Assembly: GCA_002452745.1 (NCBI GenBank)
Contig: DKFC01000029.1
Location: 19,488-83,487, forward strand
Direction of reading: 5' to 3'
Length of the DNA stretch: 64,000 nt
Source: Firmicutes bacterium UBA6806
Lineage (GTDB): Bacteria; Bacillota; Clostridia; Peptostreptococcales; Acidaminobacteraceae
Shown: piece after piece, positions 36,748-44,969 of the stretch
How the letters are laid out: each line of letters opens with the position of its first letter
Numbering within the stretch: position 1 is the first letter of the stretch
Position numbers and translations under genes: made by a program
Notes under the pieces: generated by a model
Seen by the model: only the letters and a program-made list of their open reading frames with translations
The model's database searches: none
Told to the model about the DNA's origin: nothing

Positions 36748-36791
36748 GAGGCCACTGCATCTATCAACTCTTTCAACAATGCAATGGCCTC
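36748..36791 (-). terminator. Terminator after the fumarase-type dehydratase genes
   Basis: GAGGCCACTGCA (36748-36759) pairs with TGCAATGGCCTC (36780-36791), one mismatch, and is followed by TATTTTTATT on the minus strand. It closes the permease-dehydratase operon 37 bases after the beta subunit stop. Confidence 0.75.
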
Positions 36792-36828
36792 ACAATATAT
36801 AAATAAAATGACTAATAGACTCTCGTTT

Positions 36829-37440
36829 TTACTTAATGAAGCTCACTTCTTTGGAGATTTCTGCAATTGCCTTTTTCTTTTTTTCATTGAAAATGACTTT
36901 GTTTTCCTCAAACATATTGCGGCCCTTGGTATCAATAGAGACAATCAGAGGTCCAAATTCCTTGACCCTACAAACCCAAAGCGTTTCAGGCATTCCCAAA
37001 TCACGCCATTCTGCACGCTCGATTTCTTCCACCTCTGTTGCTGCTAAAACGGCACATCCCGCTGGGAAAACACAGTGAATCGCCTTTTGTTCACGACAAG
37101 CCGCTTCAGTGTTGGGGCCCATGCCACCTTTTCCAACGATGACTTTGACGCCTGTCTGCTCTACAAATTCCTTCTCAAATTTCTCCATACGCATGCTTGT
37201 GGTTGGTCCAACAGAAATCATTTCGAACTTGTCATTTCCATGATCCTTAATGATTGGTCCTGCATGCAAAATTGCGATTCCGTTGAGATCGACGGGCAAT
37301 TCTCTCTTACCCTCTATAAGTCGTCTGTGTGCCACGTCCCTGCAAGTTACAATATAGCCATCGAGGTACACAATATCGCCAATGTTGATATCTTCAAGGT
37401 CCTCTGATTTTATAGGTGTTGTCAAAATTTTCTTTTCCAT
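36829..37440 (-). CDS. Class I fumarase / L(+)-tartrate dehydratase, beta subunit
   Basis: A 203-residue protein matching the C-terminal domain of class I fumarases and TtdB (201 residues in E. coli). Motifs: [38 protein letters not shown] and the substrate-site region [14 protein letters not shown], followed by GKGGMG. It pairs with the alpha subunit, sharing one base (TAATG). Possible reactions are fumarate/malate, tartrate to oxaloacetate, or mesaconate to citramalate. Context of carboxylate transporters favours catabolism of an imported acid over a core TCA-cycle role. Confidence 0.85.
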   Translation of the reverse strand: MEKKILTTPIKSEDLEDINIGDIVYLDGYIVTCRDVAHRRLIEGKRELPVDLNGIAILHAGPIIKDHGNDKFEMISVGPTTSMRMEKFEKEFVEQTGVKVIVGKGGMGPNTEAACREQKAIHCVFPAGCAVLAATEVEEIERAEWRDLGMPETLWVCRVKEFGPLIVSIDTKGRNMFEENKVIFNEKKKKAIAEISKEVSFIK

Positions 37441-38339
37441 TAAAGTTTTACCCCCGAATGTGTCGTAATGGTGTAATTTAGCGCTTTGTCAAATCGAATC
37501 TGTCCACGTCTGTGCGACCAGCATCCCACGTTGACAGCTACACCGATTGTGGATGGGTGTCTAGCAGAATTCTCAATGTGTACCCCCATGACCGATGTTG
37601 CGCCAGCCATTCCCTGAGGACCTAAGCCAATTGAATTGATTCCATCTTCAAGCAATTTTTCCATCTTCGCCGCTCTCTCGTTTGGATTGCTTGAATTAAG
37701 CGGCCTCAAAAGTGCTTTCTTAGAGAGAAGCGCTGCTGTTTCAACACTTGTCGCAACGCCGACCCCTACTAAAAGTGGCGGGCATGCATTTAATCCATAA
37801 CTTGTCATAACATCTAGAACAAATTCAGTAATCCCTTCATAGCCCGCTCCTGGCATGAGTACCATTGCTTTGCCCGGCAGTGAACAACCGCCGCCAGCCA
37901 TATAAGCATCTATTTCTACCTCATCGCTATCTGGAATGATATCCCAAAACACAGTTGGTGTCCCATGCCCCACATTCTTCCCTGTGTTGTACTCATCAAA
38001 TGTCTCCACACTGTTGTGTCTAAGCGGTGTCTCGATGGTCGCCCTGACAACTGCTTCTTTTAACATCGCTTCAAGTTCACCAATTAGTGGGAACTTCGAG
38101 CCACATTTAACCCAGAACTGCAATACACCAGTATCTTGACAGCTCGGTCTGTAAAGTTCATGTGCCAATTTCTGATTGGTAAACATCGTTTCGTAAATTT
38201 TGATTGCAAGTGGACTCGTCTCCTGTTTACTGAGCTCTTGCAATTTTGCTTCAACATCATCGGGTAATTTGATCCCGATATAGCCCACAAATTTGGACAT
38301 GACATCGAGCATGCTCTGAACTTGTTGATCGTTATTCAT
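37440..38339 (-). CDS. Class I fumarase / L(+)-tartrate dehydratase, alpha subunit (4Fe-4S)
   Basis: A 299-residue protein close to TtdA length. It has the conserved [17 protein letters not shown] around residue 60, the [16 protein letters not shown] segment near 155-175 and the [11 protein letters not shown] cysteine near 190; these three Cys are expected to hold the oxygen-labile 4Fe-4S cluster that acts as Lewis acid. [20 protein letters not shown] sequence follows at about 245. Second gene after the DASS permease. Distinguishing fumarate, tartrate and mesaconate needs a tree or assay. Confidence 0.87.
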   Translation of the reverse strand: MNNDQQVQSMLDVMSKFVGYIGIKLPDDVEAKLQELSKQETSPLAIKIYETMFTNQKLAHELYRPSCQDTGVLQFWVKCGSKFPLIGELEAMLKEAVVRATIETPLRHNSVETFDEYNTGKNVGHGTPTVFWDIIPDSDEVEIDAYMAGGGCSLPGKAMVLMPGAGYEGITEFVLDVMTSYGLNACPPLLVGVGVATSVETAALLSKKALLRPLNSSNPNERAAKMEKLLEDGINSIGLGPQGMAGATSVMGVHIENSARHPSTIGVAVNVGCWSHRRGQIRFDKALNYTITTHSGVKL

Positions 38340-38403
38340 AAGTCTCTCCTAACCACATATTCGTATAAAATTTATTTAAATACCGCCACACTTTCACCTG
38401 TTA

Positions 38404-39675
38404 CTAATTTGGAAAGAATGGATATAAAATCGGTAATAGAATCATACATAAGACAAGTGATACAAATATCAGCGGAAGTCCCGCTTTTACATAGTCCTTA
38501 AATTTATAGCCCCCAGCTGTGAGCACCATCGTATTAGCTGGCATCCCAATTGGAGTGGCATATGCACATGACCCGCCGATAACCGTAGCCATAATAACCG
38601 CTCTAGGGTCTGCCCCAATGCTAGTTGCAAAGGATACAGCTATAGGAACCATCAAGGCTGTGGTCGCTGTATTGGACATGAAGTTTGTGAGTACCATAGA
38701 AATCGTGAAAATGGCGAACATCAAAATAAATGGAGATGCATTTGGCCCAAGTGCGTTGATAACCGTTTCTGCAATCATGACTCCTGCCCCTGTATCGTTG
38801 AGAGCACTGGCAAGTGACAGCGTTCCACCAAATAGGAAAATCGTCTTTAAATCAATTGATTTGATTGCCTCTTTTTCAGAGATAACACCTGTTATAATCA
38901 GCGCTAGTGCACCAATCGAACCTGAAATATTGAGTTTGACCCCAATTTGCTTTTCAAAGATCATCGCCAAAATAGTGGCTACTAGTATAACCAATGAAAG
39001 ATTTTGCTTCCACACTGGTACATGACTAAAATCTTGATGTTCATCAAAAGCTGTGTCGTCGCCAAGGTTTTTCCCACTTGGCAAGAATTTATAACCGATA
39101 AATGCAAAGTAGATAATACCTGCTATCAACATCGGCAAACCAACCTTTGCATACTCGAAAAAGCTCATGGTCATTCCCAGATCTTCAAGGGCTGTTTTTC
39201 CCATGAGATTGCCTGGAGCGCCTATAATTGAAAGGTTGCCGCCAAGGGCTGCTGCAAATACGAGCGGCATGAGCAGTCTACTTCTTGAAAACCCTGATTT
39301 TGCTGATATCCCAATGACAACTGGTATCAGTACTGCTGCCGTTCCCGTGTTGGATAAAACACCTGACATAAAACCTACAATCACCATAATTGCCACGATT
39401 AACTGTCTCTCTGTCTTGGCAAATTTAGTGACAATACCCCCTATTTTGTTGGCCATTCCAGTCTCAAATAGAGCGCCTCCTACAATAAACATCGCCACAA
39501 ATAAAATGACATTGCTGTTTACAAAGCCCGCAAAAGCCGTTTTGCTGTCAAGGACCCCTGTCAATACCAAACCGATGCATACAACCATAGAAGTTACCGA
39601 AAGCGGCAGCTTCTCCCATACAAACATCACTATTGCAAACACCAAAAATAGCAACGTTATCACTGCTGGATTCAT
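38404..39675 (-). CDS. DASS/SLC13-type anion permease
   Basis: A 423-residue membrane protein from ATG 39675, which has AGGAGGGG seven bases upstream (a longer frame to 39744 has no such site). About 11 helices with paired hairpin motifs: GVLSNTGTAAVLIPVVIGIS near 115 and TNFMSNTATTALMVPIAVSFA near 350, the SNT signature of the divalent anion:Na+ symporter family, and GAPGNLMGK. It probably imports a dicarboxylate for the fumarase-type enzyme encoded next. First gene of its operon; TGGATAC inverted repeats lie in front. Confidence 0.86.
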   Translation of the reverse strand: MNPAVITLLFLVFAIVMFVWEKLPLSVTSMVVCIGLVLTGVLDSKTAFAGFVNSNVILFVAMFIVGGALFETGMANKIGGIVTKFAKTERQLIVAIMVIVGFMSGVLSNTGTAAVLIPVVIGISAKSGFSRSRLLMPLVFAAALGGNLSIIGAPGNLMGKTALEDLGMTMSFFEYAKVGLPMLIAGIIYFAFIGYKFLPSGKNLGDDTAFDEHQDFSHVPVWKQNLSLVILVATILAMIFEKQIGVKLNISGSIGALALIITGVISEKEAIKSIDLKTIFLFGGTLSLASALNDTGAGVMIAETVINALGPNASPFILMFAIFTISMVLTNFMSNTATTALMVPIAVSFATSIGADPRAVIMATVIGGSCAYATPIGMPANTMVLTAGGYKFKDYVKAGLPLIFVSLVLCMILLPILYPFFPN

Positions 39676-39705
39676 AAGTTCCCCTCCTAGAAAAATAATA
39701 TGATA

Positions 39706-39743
39706 TGGATACTTTTGATTTATGATATATGATAATGTATCCA
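39706..39743. promoter_or_regulatory. TGGATAC inverted repeat upstream of the DASS permease
   Basis: TGGATAC (39706-39712) and GTATCCA (39737-39743) face each other with 24 bases between. The right arm belongs to AATGTATCCA, whose complement TGGATACATT also occurs at 41210-41219 before the GntR genes. Likely operators for one or both FCD-type regulators. Confidence 0.5.
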
Positions 39744-39827
39744 TTTATCGTTATAAGAATATCATTCCTTTTTATCCATGTCAACACCGAAATCCCTTTT
39801 TTCAGCTTGTGATTTCCCTCCATAAAA

Positions 39828-39863
39828 AAAGCACCTTGGACTATGCTCATCCAAAAGCGCTTT
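39828..39863 (-). terminator. Terminator after the GntR pair
   Basis: On the minus strand AAAGC and TTGGA arms pair with TCCAA and GCTTT in an interrupted stem followed by seven Ts. It separates the regulator genes from the DASS operon. Confidence 0.65.
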
Positions 39864-39878
39864 AATGCTCACTTTTAA

Positions 39879-40547
39879 TTATCTTTCATAATTATTGTCA
39901 TCTGCATTGAGATGTGTCAGTATATTTTCAAGGCTTCTCAAGATGTGCTCATTCATAAGCCCACCAGCTCTTTCCTCATCTCTCGCTATTAAGGCCTCCA
40001 GTATTTCCTTGTGCTCGTCATTGGATATGCGTGCATAGGCCTCTTGCGTGACATTGTGTCCCATTGATAACCCATTCCACATGGAGGAGAGCAGAGAAAT
40101 AATTTTTTCATTTCCAGCCGCCGTCCAAATTTCATAGTGAAAGGCCTGATTTAAGTTTGAATAGTCACTTGTATCCCGATTGTTAAGTGCCTCCGTCCCC
40201 TGCTCTTGGATTTCAATTAGGCTAGTTAGATCTGCCCCGTTTCGGCAGACGGCCATGGCACACTCACGTTCTAAGATGGCTCTTGCTTCATAGTGATCTC
40301 TAATAGTCTTTTCATTTATTCCCAGTACAATTGCGCCCTTATTGGGTCTGAGCTTGATAAAACCCTCTCTCGAAAGCATTTGAAACGCCTCTCTTATGGG
40401 GGTGCTGGAAACGCCAAGCATCTCTGCGACACTTTCCAGTGTAAGCTCTGTTCCCTCTTGTATATCATGTGCCAGAATCGCCTTCCGCAGAGCTGAAGCC
40501 ACACGCTCACGAGCTGGCAGTAATTTAATGGGTTTCAAATTATTCAA
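39879..40547 (-). CDS. GntR-family regulator, FCD type (second of a pair)
   Basis: A 222-residue regulator with an N-terminal winged helix (about 10-75: RVASALRKAILAHDIQEGTELTLESVAEMLGVSSTPIREAFQML) and an FCD ligand domain (about 90-215) with metal-ligand-type His residues (NQAFHYEIW, DEHKEILEA, EHILRSLE). FCD domains usually bind small carboxylates. It overlaps the preceding GntR gene by 8 bases, so the two are co-made. Probable controller of the adjacent carboxylate genes. Confidence 0.88.
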   Translation of the reverse strand: MNNLKPIKLLPARERVASALRKAILAHDIQEGTELTLESVAEMLGVSSTPIREAFQMLSREGFIKLRPNKGAIVLGINEKTIRDHYEARAILERECAMAVCRNGADLTSLIEIQEQGTEALNNRDTSDYSNLNQAFHYEIWTAAGNEKIISLLSSMWNGLSMGHNVTQEAYARISNDEHKEILEALIARDEERAGGLMNEHILRSLENILTHLNADDNNYER

Positions 40548-41169
40548 TATAACACTCCTTTAATGCAAAATCAGATAACATTTTATAAAAATCCAAAATA
40601 GATGCTGAAATACGTCTTGCATCTTTCGAAAGATATGCTTCATATACTTCTGTGTTCAATCTGAGCAAAGTCCTCCAGTCCAATTCATATTGCCTGAGCA
40701 GAAACATAGGATAGCCCATAATCATCTTCTTGTGAATTTGATGCAGGTATAGATTGTCCATGCTCTCACTAAAACTCAAGTGGAAGGCCATCATTTTCTG
40801 AATACAGATGGATTTCCCCTGTAGCGGAACCGCCGTCTCATAAGCGTGAAAAGCACTCTCCACAACTTCTGCCTTATCTGCCTGACCAACCAAACTGATT
40901 TCAAAAACACTCAACGCATCAAATATCTGGACAACTCGCTTAGCTGTCATGCCATTTACTTTTACATGTCGGTTTTTGAGTCGTTCCAAAATGCCATCTG
41001 ATTCGAGCTGTAAAAAGGCCTCTCTGACTGGCATTCTTGAAACCCCTAACTTTTCAGAGATGATTTCCTGTGTCAACGATTCGCCGTCTTTAATATTTCC
41101 CAAAAAAATTTCACTTTTAAGTATATCTGCAATTTTATCCTTTAATACAGGTGCATATTCTGGATGCAT
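40540..41169 (-). CDS. GntR-family regulator, FCD type (first of a pair)
   Basis: A 209-residue regulator from ATG 41169 (AAAGGA upstream; a TTG at 41190 is less likely). Winged helix at about 8-65 (LTQEIISEKLGVSRMPVREAFLQLESDGIL) and a helical FCD-like domain that keeps FHLSFSESM but is shorter and less conserved than its neighbour. A TGGATACATT box lies 41 bases upstream of the start. Two overlapping, different FCD regulators suggest a heteromer or two-signal control. Confidence 0.85.
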   Translation of the reverse strand: MHPEYAPVLKDKIADILKSEIFLGNIKDGESLTQEIISEKLGVSRMPVREAFLQLESDGILERLKNRHVKVNGMTAKRVVQIFDALSVFEISLVGQADKAEVVESAFHAYETAVPLQGKSICIQKMMAFHLSFSESMDNLYLHQIHKKMIMGYPMFLLRQYELDWRTLLRLNTEVYEAYLSKDARRISASILDFYKMLSDFALKECYIE

Positions 41170-41209
41170 TTCTATTTTTCCTTTCAGCAATACATATGAT
41201 ATTTAATAT

Positions 41210-41219
41210 TGGATACATT
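41210..41219. promoter_or_regulatory. TGGATACATT box upstream of the GntR pair
   Basis: TGGATACATT here is the reverse complement of AATGTATCCA at 39734-39743 before the DASS permease. A shared ten-base element in front of both operons suggests autoregulation together with target control. The remaining 200 bases to the plus-strand kinase hold no clear second signal. Confidence 0.45.
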
Positions 41220-41423
41220 TAATACAGTTATTCTAACCTAATTCCTGTAAAATTGCAATTCAATTATCCGGCATTCTCCACATCATGAGGCCTTCCTCTA
41301 TCACTGGCTAAATATAATTGATACGAACCGCCACATGAGGGTATATCATTAGCGAGACAATTCCCAACGGATTAACCGATACAAAACTTTTACATAAACC
41401 TCTAAGAGAGAAGGCCTTAATTT

Positions 41424-43073
41424 ATGCATTGGCTAAAGAATCGCTCCATACGAAAGCAGTTGATAATTCTCGTCATCCTCAATGCCGCTCTAATCATCAT
41501 CAGCGTTATCTCTGTCAATTTATCCATTCGTCAGCAAAATTATGATGCTGTGTTTGTCAATCTAGCAGGTCGTCAACGCATGCTGACCCAGCGGATGACC
41601 AAGTCCTCCCTTGCGCTTTCAAGTCCTCACGCAACCAAGGCGCAAAAGATGGAGATGCTCTCAATCCTCAAGGAATCATCACGTCTATACGGCGAGACCC
41701 TCGAGATGTTCATTCACGGCGGAACCACTACCCTCAGCAATCTTCCCGTTTCTACTCCGCCTCTAAAGAGACATCTTGAGGCACTGGCAGACCTTGAAGA
41801 CAATTGGCATGGGTTTCAAAAGGACATCAACATTGTCATAGAAGAGGCTGATTCCAATGTGGATTTGGTTTCAGATACTGCTTCATCTGCCCTTAACAGA
41901 ATTGTTGGCAGTAACGAAATACTCCTCTGGAAGACCGATCAAATTGTCACCTTCTTGCAGATTGATGCGGAGGCACATGTGAGTCTTCTCAAAAGGAGTA
42001 TGTACCTGATTTTACTACTGGAATTTATCCTCATTTTATTCTTCTTCAAGGTTATTAACACGGGGATCATTCAGCCTTTTAATCGCTTGATTGACGCTAT
42101 TGGGGCAATTGGGAGAGGTGAGCGCTTTGCACAGCACTCTGATGAACACTATTATGAATGGCAGCTGACTTTTGAAAACATCGCTTCGATGGATGAACAT
42201 TTAACCGACGCAACTGCAACGCTTTATGATTTAAACAAATCTCTGGAACAAAAGGTTATTGAGAGGACTTCTGATCTTGAAACCACTATTGCACAGCTTG
42301 AAGACACATACCAGAGACTTATGGAAACTGAGAAACAGGCTTCTTTAGGGGTTTTGGTTGCAGGTGTCGCCCATGAAGTCAACACGCCTCTTGGTGCTTG
42401 CATCACTGGCAGCAGCCAGATGGTCATGGAAAACCAGGCGTTGATTCGAAAATTGGAAACAGGGGGCCTCAGCAAGGAGGATTTCATCAACTATATCAAC
42501 ACAAACACTGAAATTGTAAAACTTGTGGACTTTAACTTAAACCGAGCCGCAGACATTATTCGCAGTTTTAAACGCATTGCGGTCCATCAAAGCGCAGATA
42601 TAGAGTCTTCATTTTATCTAGATGAATACATAGATGACTTGTGGATTAGCCTCAGTCACATTCACAAGAAATACGATGCCGTCTTTATCAATCATCTTCC
42701 GCATCAACTTATCTTAGCTGATCCTGGAGATTACTCACAGATTTTCAGCAATCTCTTTATCAATACCTTTACCCATGGCTATGAACCTGGTGATAAGACC
42801 CAAATTGACGTCACTGGCAGAATCGAAAAGGGTCTGTTATCCATCCAATACAGAGACTATGGAAAGGGAATTCCATCAGATAATCTGCCTAAAATATTTG
42901 ATCCATTTTATACGACAAACCGTTCAGGGGGAGGCAGTGGGCTTGGTTTAAACGTCATCTATCAAATAATCCACACTAAGCTAGATGGACATATTGAATG
43001 CCACAGCGAGATTGGAAATTATACAGAATTTACATTTACAATTAAGCATTTCAAGGAAGGAGGAAAGTCATGA
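41424..43073 (+). CDS. Histidine kinase with PilJ-type sensor region
   Basis: A 549-residue membrane kinase. TM1 at about 13-33; a helical extracellular domain with VNLAGRQRMLTQRMTKSSLALSS, the PilJ (type IV pili methyl-accepting) motif; TM2 near 190-215; a coiled coil; then a kinase core with H-box GVAHEVNTPLGA (about residue 316), N-box SNLFINTFTHG, and RDYGKGIP and GGGSGLGLNVIY motifs. PilJ/NarX-like motifs bind small anions in some proteins. It overlaps the downstream response regulator by four bases (ATGA). Output would be c-di-GMP breakdown through that partner. Confidence 0.88.
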   Translation: MHWLKNRSIRKQLIILVILNAALIIISVISVNLSIRQQNYDAVFVNLAGRQRMLTQRMTKSSLALSSPHATKAQKMEMLSILKESSRLYGETLEMFIHGGTTTLSNLPVSTPPLKRHLEALADLEDNWHGFQKDINIVIEEADSNVDLVSDTASSALNRIVGSNEILLWKTDQIVTFLQIDAEAHVSLLKRSMYLILLLEFILILFFFKVINTGIIQPFNRLIDAIGAIGRGERFAQHSDEHYYEWQLTFENIASMDEHLTDATATLYDLNKSLEQKVIERTSDLETTIAQLEDTYQRLMETEKQASLGVLVAGVAHEVNTPLGACITGSSQMVMENQALIRKLETGGLSKEDFINYINTNTEIVKLVDFNLNRAADIIRSFKRIAVHQSADIESSFYLDEYIDDLWISLSHIHKKYDAVFINHLPHQLILADPGDYSQIFSNLFINTFTHGYEPGDKTQIDVTGRIEKGLLSIQYRDYGKGIPSDNLPKIFDPFYTTNRSGGGSGLGLNVIYQIIHTKLDGHIECHSEIGNYTEFTFTIKHFKEGGKS

Positions 43074-44689
43074 CTGAAACTGGGAAACTAAAATTTGACA
43101 TTGACAAGGTCGCCTTTGAATTTAACGATCCCTCGCCCCAAAAGGCGGTTCGCGTGGGAACGACTTATCGTATTTTAGTCGTTGACGATGAAGACGTCAT
43201 CCATAAAGTCACGGATTTAGCCCTCAGAACGCTGGTCTTTGAAGGTCATCCCATTGAGCTGATTCACGTGTATTCCCGTCGAGAGGCCGTGGAAGCACTG
43301 AAATCCAATTGCGATATCGCCGTCACTCTTCTAGATGTTGTCATGGAAACAGATGACGCTGGTCTCAAGCTCGTCCAATACATAAGAGAAGACCTTAAGA
43401 ATGAAACACTCAGAATCATCTTGAGAACAGGTTACCCTGGTGTTGCCCCTGAAGCTCGTGTCATGCTGGATTATGACATAAACGATTATAGAAGCAAGAC
43501 GGAACTCACTGCCACAAACCTCATCAGTTCTGTCATGGGCTGCCTTCGAAATTACCGTGATATTATGAAAATCAACACTTACAAATACGGTCTTGAAAAA
43601 GTCATCCATTCCACAAGCATGCTGTTCAACTATGAAAGCCTTGGACTCACTAATTTTCTAAGCGGCATCCTCGAACAACTCAACGTTCTCATAGAGTCCC
43701 AAAACGCGCTGGTTCTTGCCAATCGTCACTTCCAAAATGGCCGTCTAGTCACACATGAAGGCAACTACAGAGTCATTGCAGCAACCGGAAAATACGAGTC
43801 CTTCATCAATCTGGATTATTCGCACATTAAAGAACTGCTTGAAATCGAACCCCTGCTATTTGAATCGGGCAAAGTCAACAGTATCCATCAAGTTGACCCC
43901 AATAGAAAGTACTATCTAGCTGGTCATAGTCCATCCATTAAAAATCATACTGAGAGTTATATTTACATCATCAACGCCAATATCACTCAGGAAAATGAGA
44001 GCTTTATCAATCTCTTTCTCAAGAATCTCTCTTTGTCACTGGACAACTACCTCCTAGAACAGGATACCGACGAAGCCATGTCGGAGATGCTTCGCAGACT
44101 CAGCAGTTTACTAGAGGCACGAGACAGCGATACTGGTTGTCATATCCACCGAGTGGCAGATATGGCGGCACTCATTGGCAAAGAAGTACACATCGAAAAC
44201 CAAGAACTCAAGAACTTTAAAATTGCCAGTATGATTCACGATGTCGGCAAAATCGGCATAAAAGACGATGTTCTTTTTAAACCGGGAAAACTCACTCCAG
44301 AGGAGTTTGAATACATCAAGACACATGCGCTCATTGGGGGTAGACTCTTCATGAATTCCAAACACCAACTTCTTAAAATGGCAGAACAAATAGCCAGATG
44401 TCATCATGAGCGTTGGGACGGTACAGGCTACCCTATGGGCATTTGTGGTGAAGAAATCCCAATCTATGCGCGAATTGTCTCCATCGTAGATGTTTTCGAC
44501 GCCATTTCTCATGACCGTGTCTATCACAAAGCGTGGCCTATAGAAGAATCAAAAGCATATATTGCTTCCAATAAGGGCAAAATGTTTGATCCTGAGCTGG
44601 TTGATATCTTCTTAAAAAAATTTGATGATTTAATGGCAATTTACAATTTTTATAAAATCAATCCCAATGGAACCCGAGAGGACTTTTAG
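43070..44689 (+). CDS. Response regulator with DUF3369 and HD-GYP domains
   Basis: A 539-residue protein: receiver at about 28-150 (VVDDEDVIHK, phospho-Asp in VTLLDVVMET, Lys in YRSKTEL), a DUF3369 domain at about 170-320 and an HD-GYP phosphodiesterase at about 335-520. The last keeps GCHIHRVADM, the metal-binding MIHDVGKIGIKDD, HALIGGRLF and HHERWDGTGYPMG, so it should be catalytically complete and hydrolyse c-di-GMP. Co-expressed with the PilJ-type kinase, giving a phosphorelay from an external signal to second-messenger level, and so to motility or attachment. Confidence 0.9.
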   Translation: MTETGKLKFDIDKVAFEFNDPSPQKAVRVGTTYRILVVDDEDVIHKVTDLALRTLVFEGHPIELIHVYSRREAVEALKSNCDIAVTLLDVVMETDDAGLKLVQYIREDLKNETLRIILRTGYPGVAPEARVMLDYDINDYRSKTELTATNLISSVMGCLRNYRDIMKINTYKYGLEKVIHSTSMLFNYESLGLTNFLSGILEQLNVLIESQNALVLANRHFQNGRLVTHEGNYRVIAATGKYESFINLDYSHIKELLEIEPLLFESGKVNSIHQVDPNRKYYLAGHSPSIKNHTESYIYIINANITQENESFINLFLKNLSLSLDNYLLEQDTDEAMSEMLRRLSSLLEARDSDTGCHIHRVADMAALIGKEVHIENQELKNFKIASMIHDVGKIGIKDDVLFKPGKLTPEEFEYIKTHALIGGRLFMNSKHQLLKMAEQIARCHHERWDGTGYPMGICGEEIPIYARIVSIVDVFDAISHDRVYHKAWPIEESKAYIASNKGKMFDPELVDIFLKKFDDLMAIYNFYKINPNGTREDF

Positions 44690-44719
44690 GTCTTTATAAT
44701 TTATAGAATTCTACAGTTT

Positions 44720-44814
44720 AAAACCCCGATTTTGCCACTAAAAAACCGACCTCCTAATAAGTTAGATTTTAGGTCTAACTTTTAGGGGTCGGTTCATTGT
44801 CATATCGGGGTTTT
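44720..44814 (+). terminator. Nested long-stem terminator after the HD-GYP regulator
   Basis: Three stacked stems: outer AAAACCCCGAT (44720-44730) with ATCGGGGTTTT (44804-44814), middle AACCGACC (44744-44751) with GGTCGGTT (44787-44794), and inner AGTTAGA (44760-44766) with TCTAACT (44774-44780). A T-run follows. More elaborate than a normal terminator. Confidence 0.75.
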
Positions 44815-44828
44815 TATATGAGATAAAT

Positions 44829-44907
44829 AAACAGTGGAATAGATGCAGAAAATAAGCAGAAGAATAGGTGCAAATAAAATAAGCAGAGGAATAAGTGCAA
44901 ACGGTTG
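44829..44907 (+). repeat. Three tandem ~26-bp repeats upstream of the Fur-box promoter
   Basis: Copies at 44829-44853, 44854-44880 and 44881-44907 share the pattern AARCAGNRGAATARRTGCA. They end directly at the -35 of the iron operon promoter. Could be slippage or binding sites for a second regulator. Confidence 0.65.
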
Positions 44908-44933
44908 ACTTGATAATGATTATCATTTATAAT
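44905..44933 (+). promoter_or_regulatory. Sigma-A promoter with a Fur box in the spacer
   Basis: TTGACT (44905-44910), 17 bases, TATAAT (44928-44933). The spacer contains TGATAATGATTATCA (44911-44925), an exact 7-1-7 Fur motif. Iron-loaded Fur would block RNA polymerase directly, so the siderophore operon is switched on by iron shortage. Confidence 0.92.
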
Positions 44934-44969
44934 GACGAAGTCTAAAATCTAAATTTATGAGAGGTTATC

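Noticed and set aside
36442..36828. A T-box or other known riboswitch in the prpF leader
   Set aside because: No T-box AGGGTGGNACCGCG-like sequence or other consensus known to me is visible; only the terminator and a weak alternative pairing can be supported.
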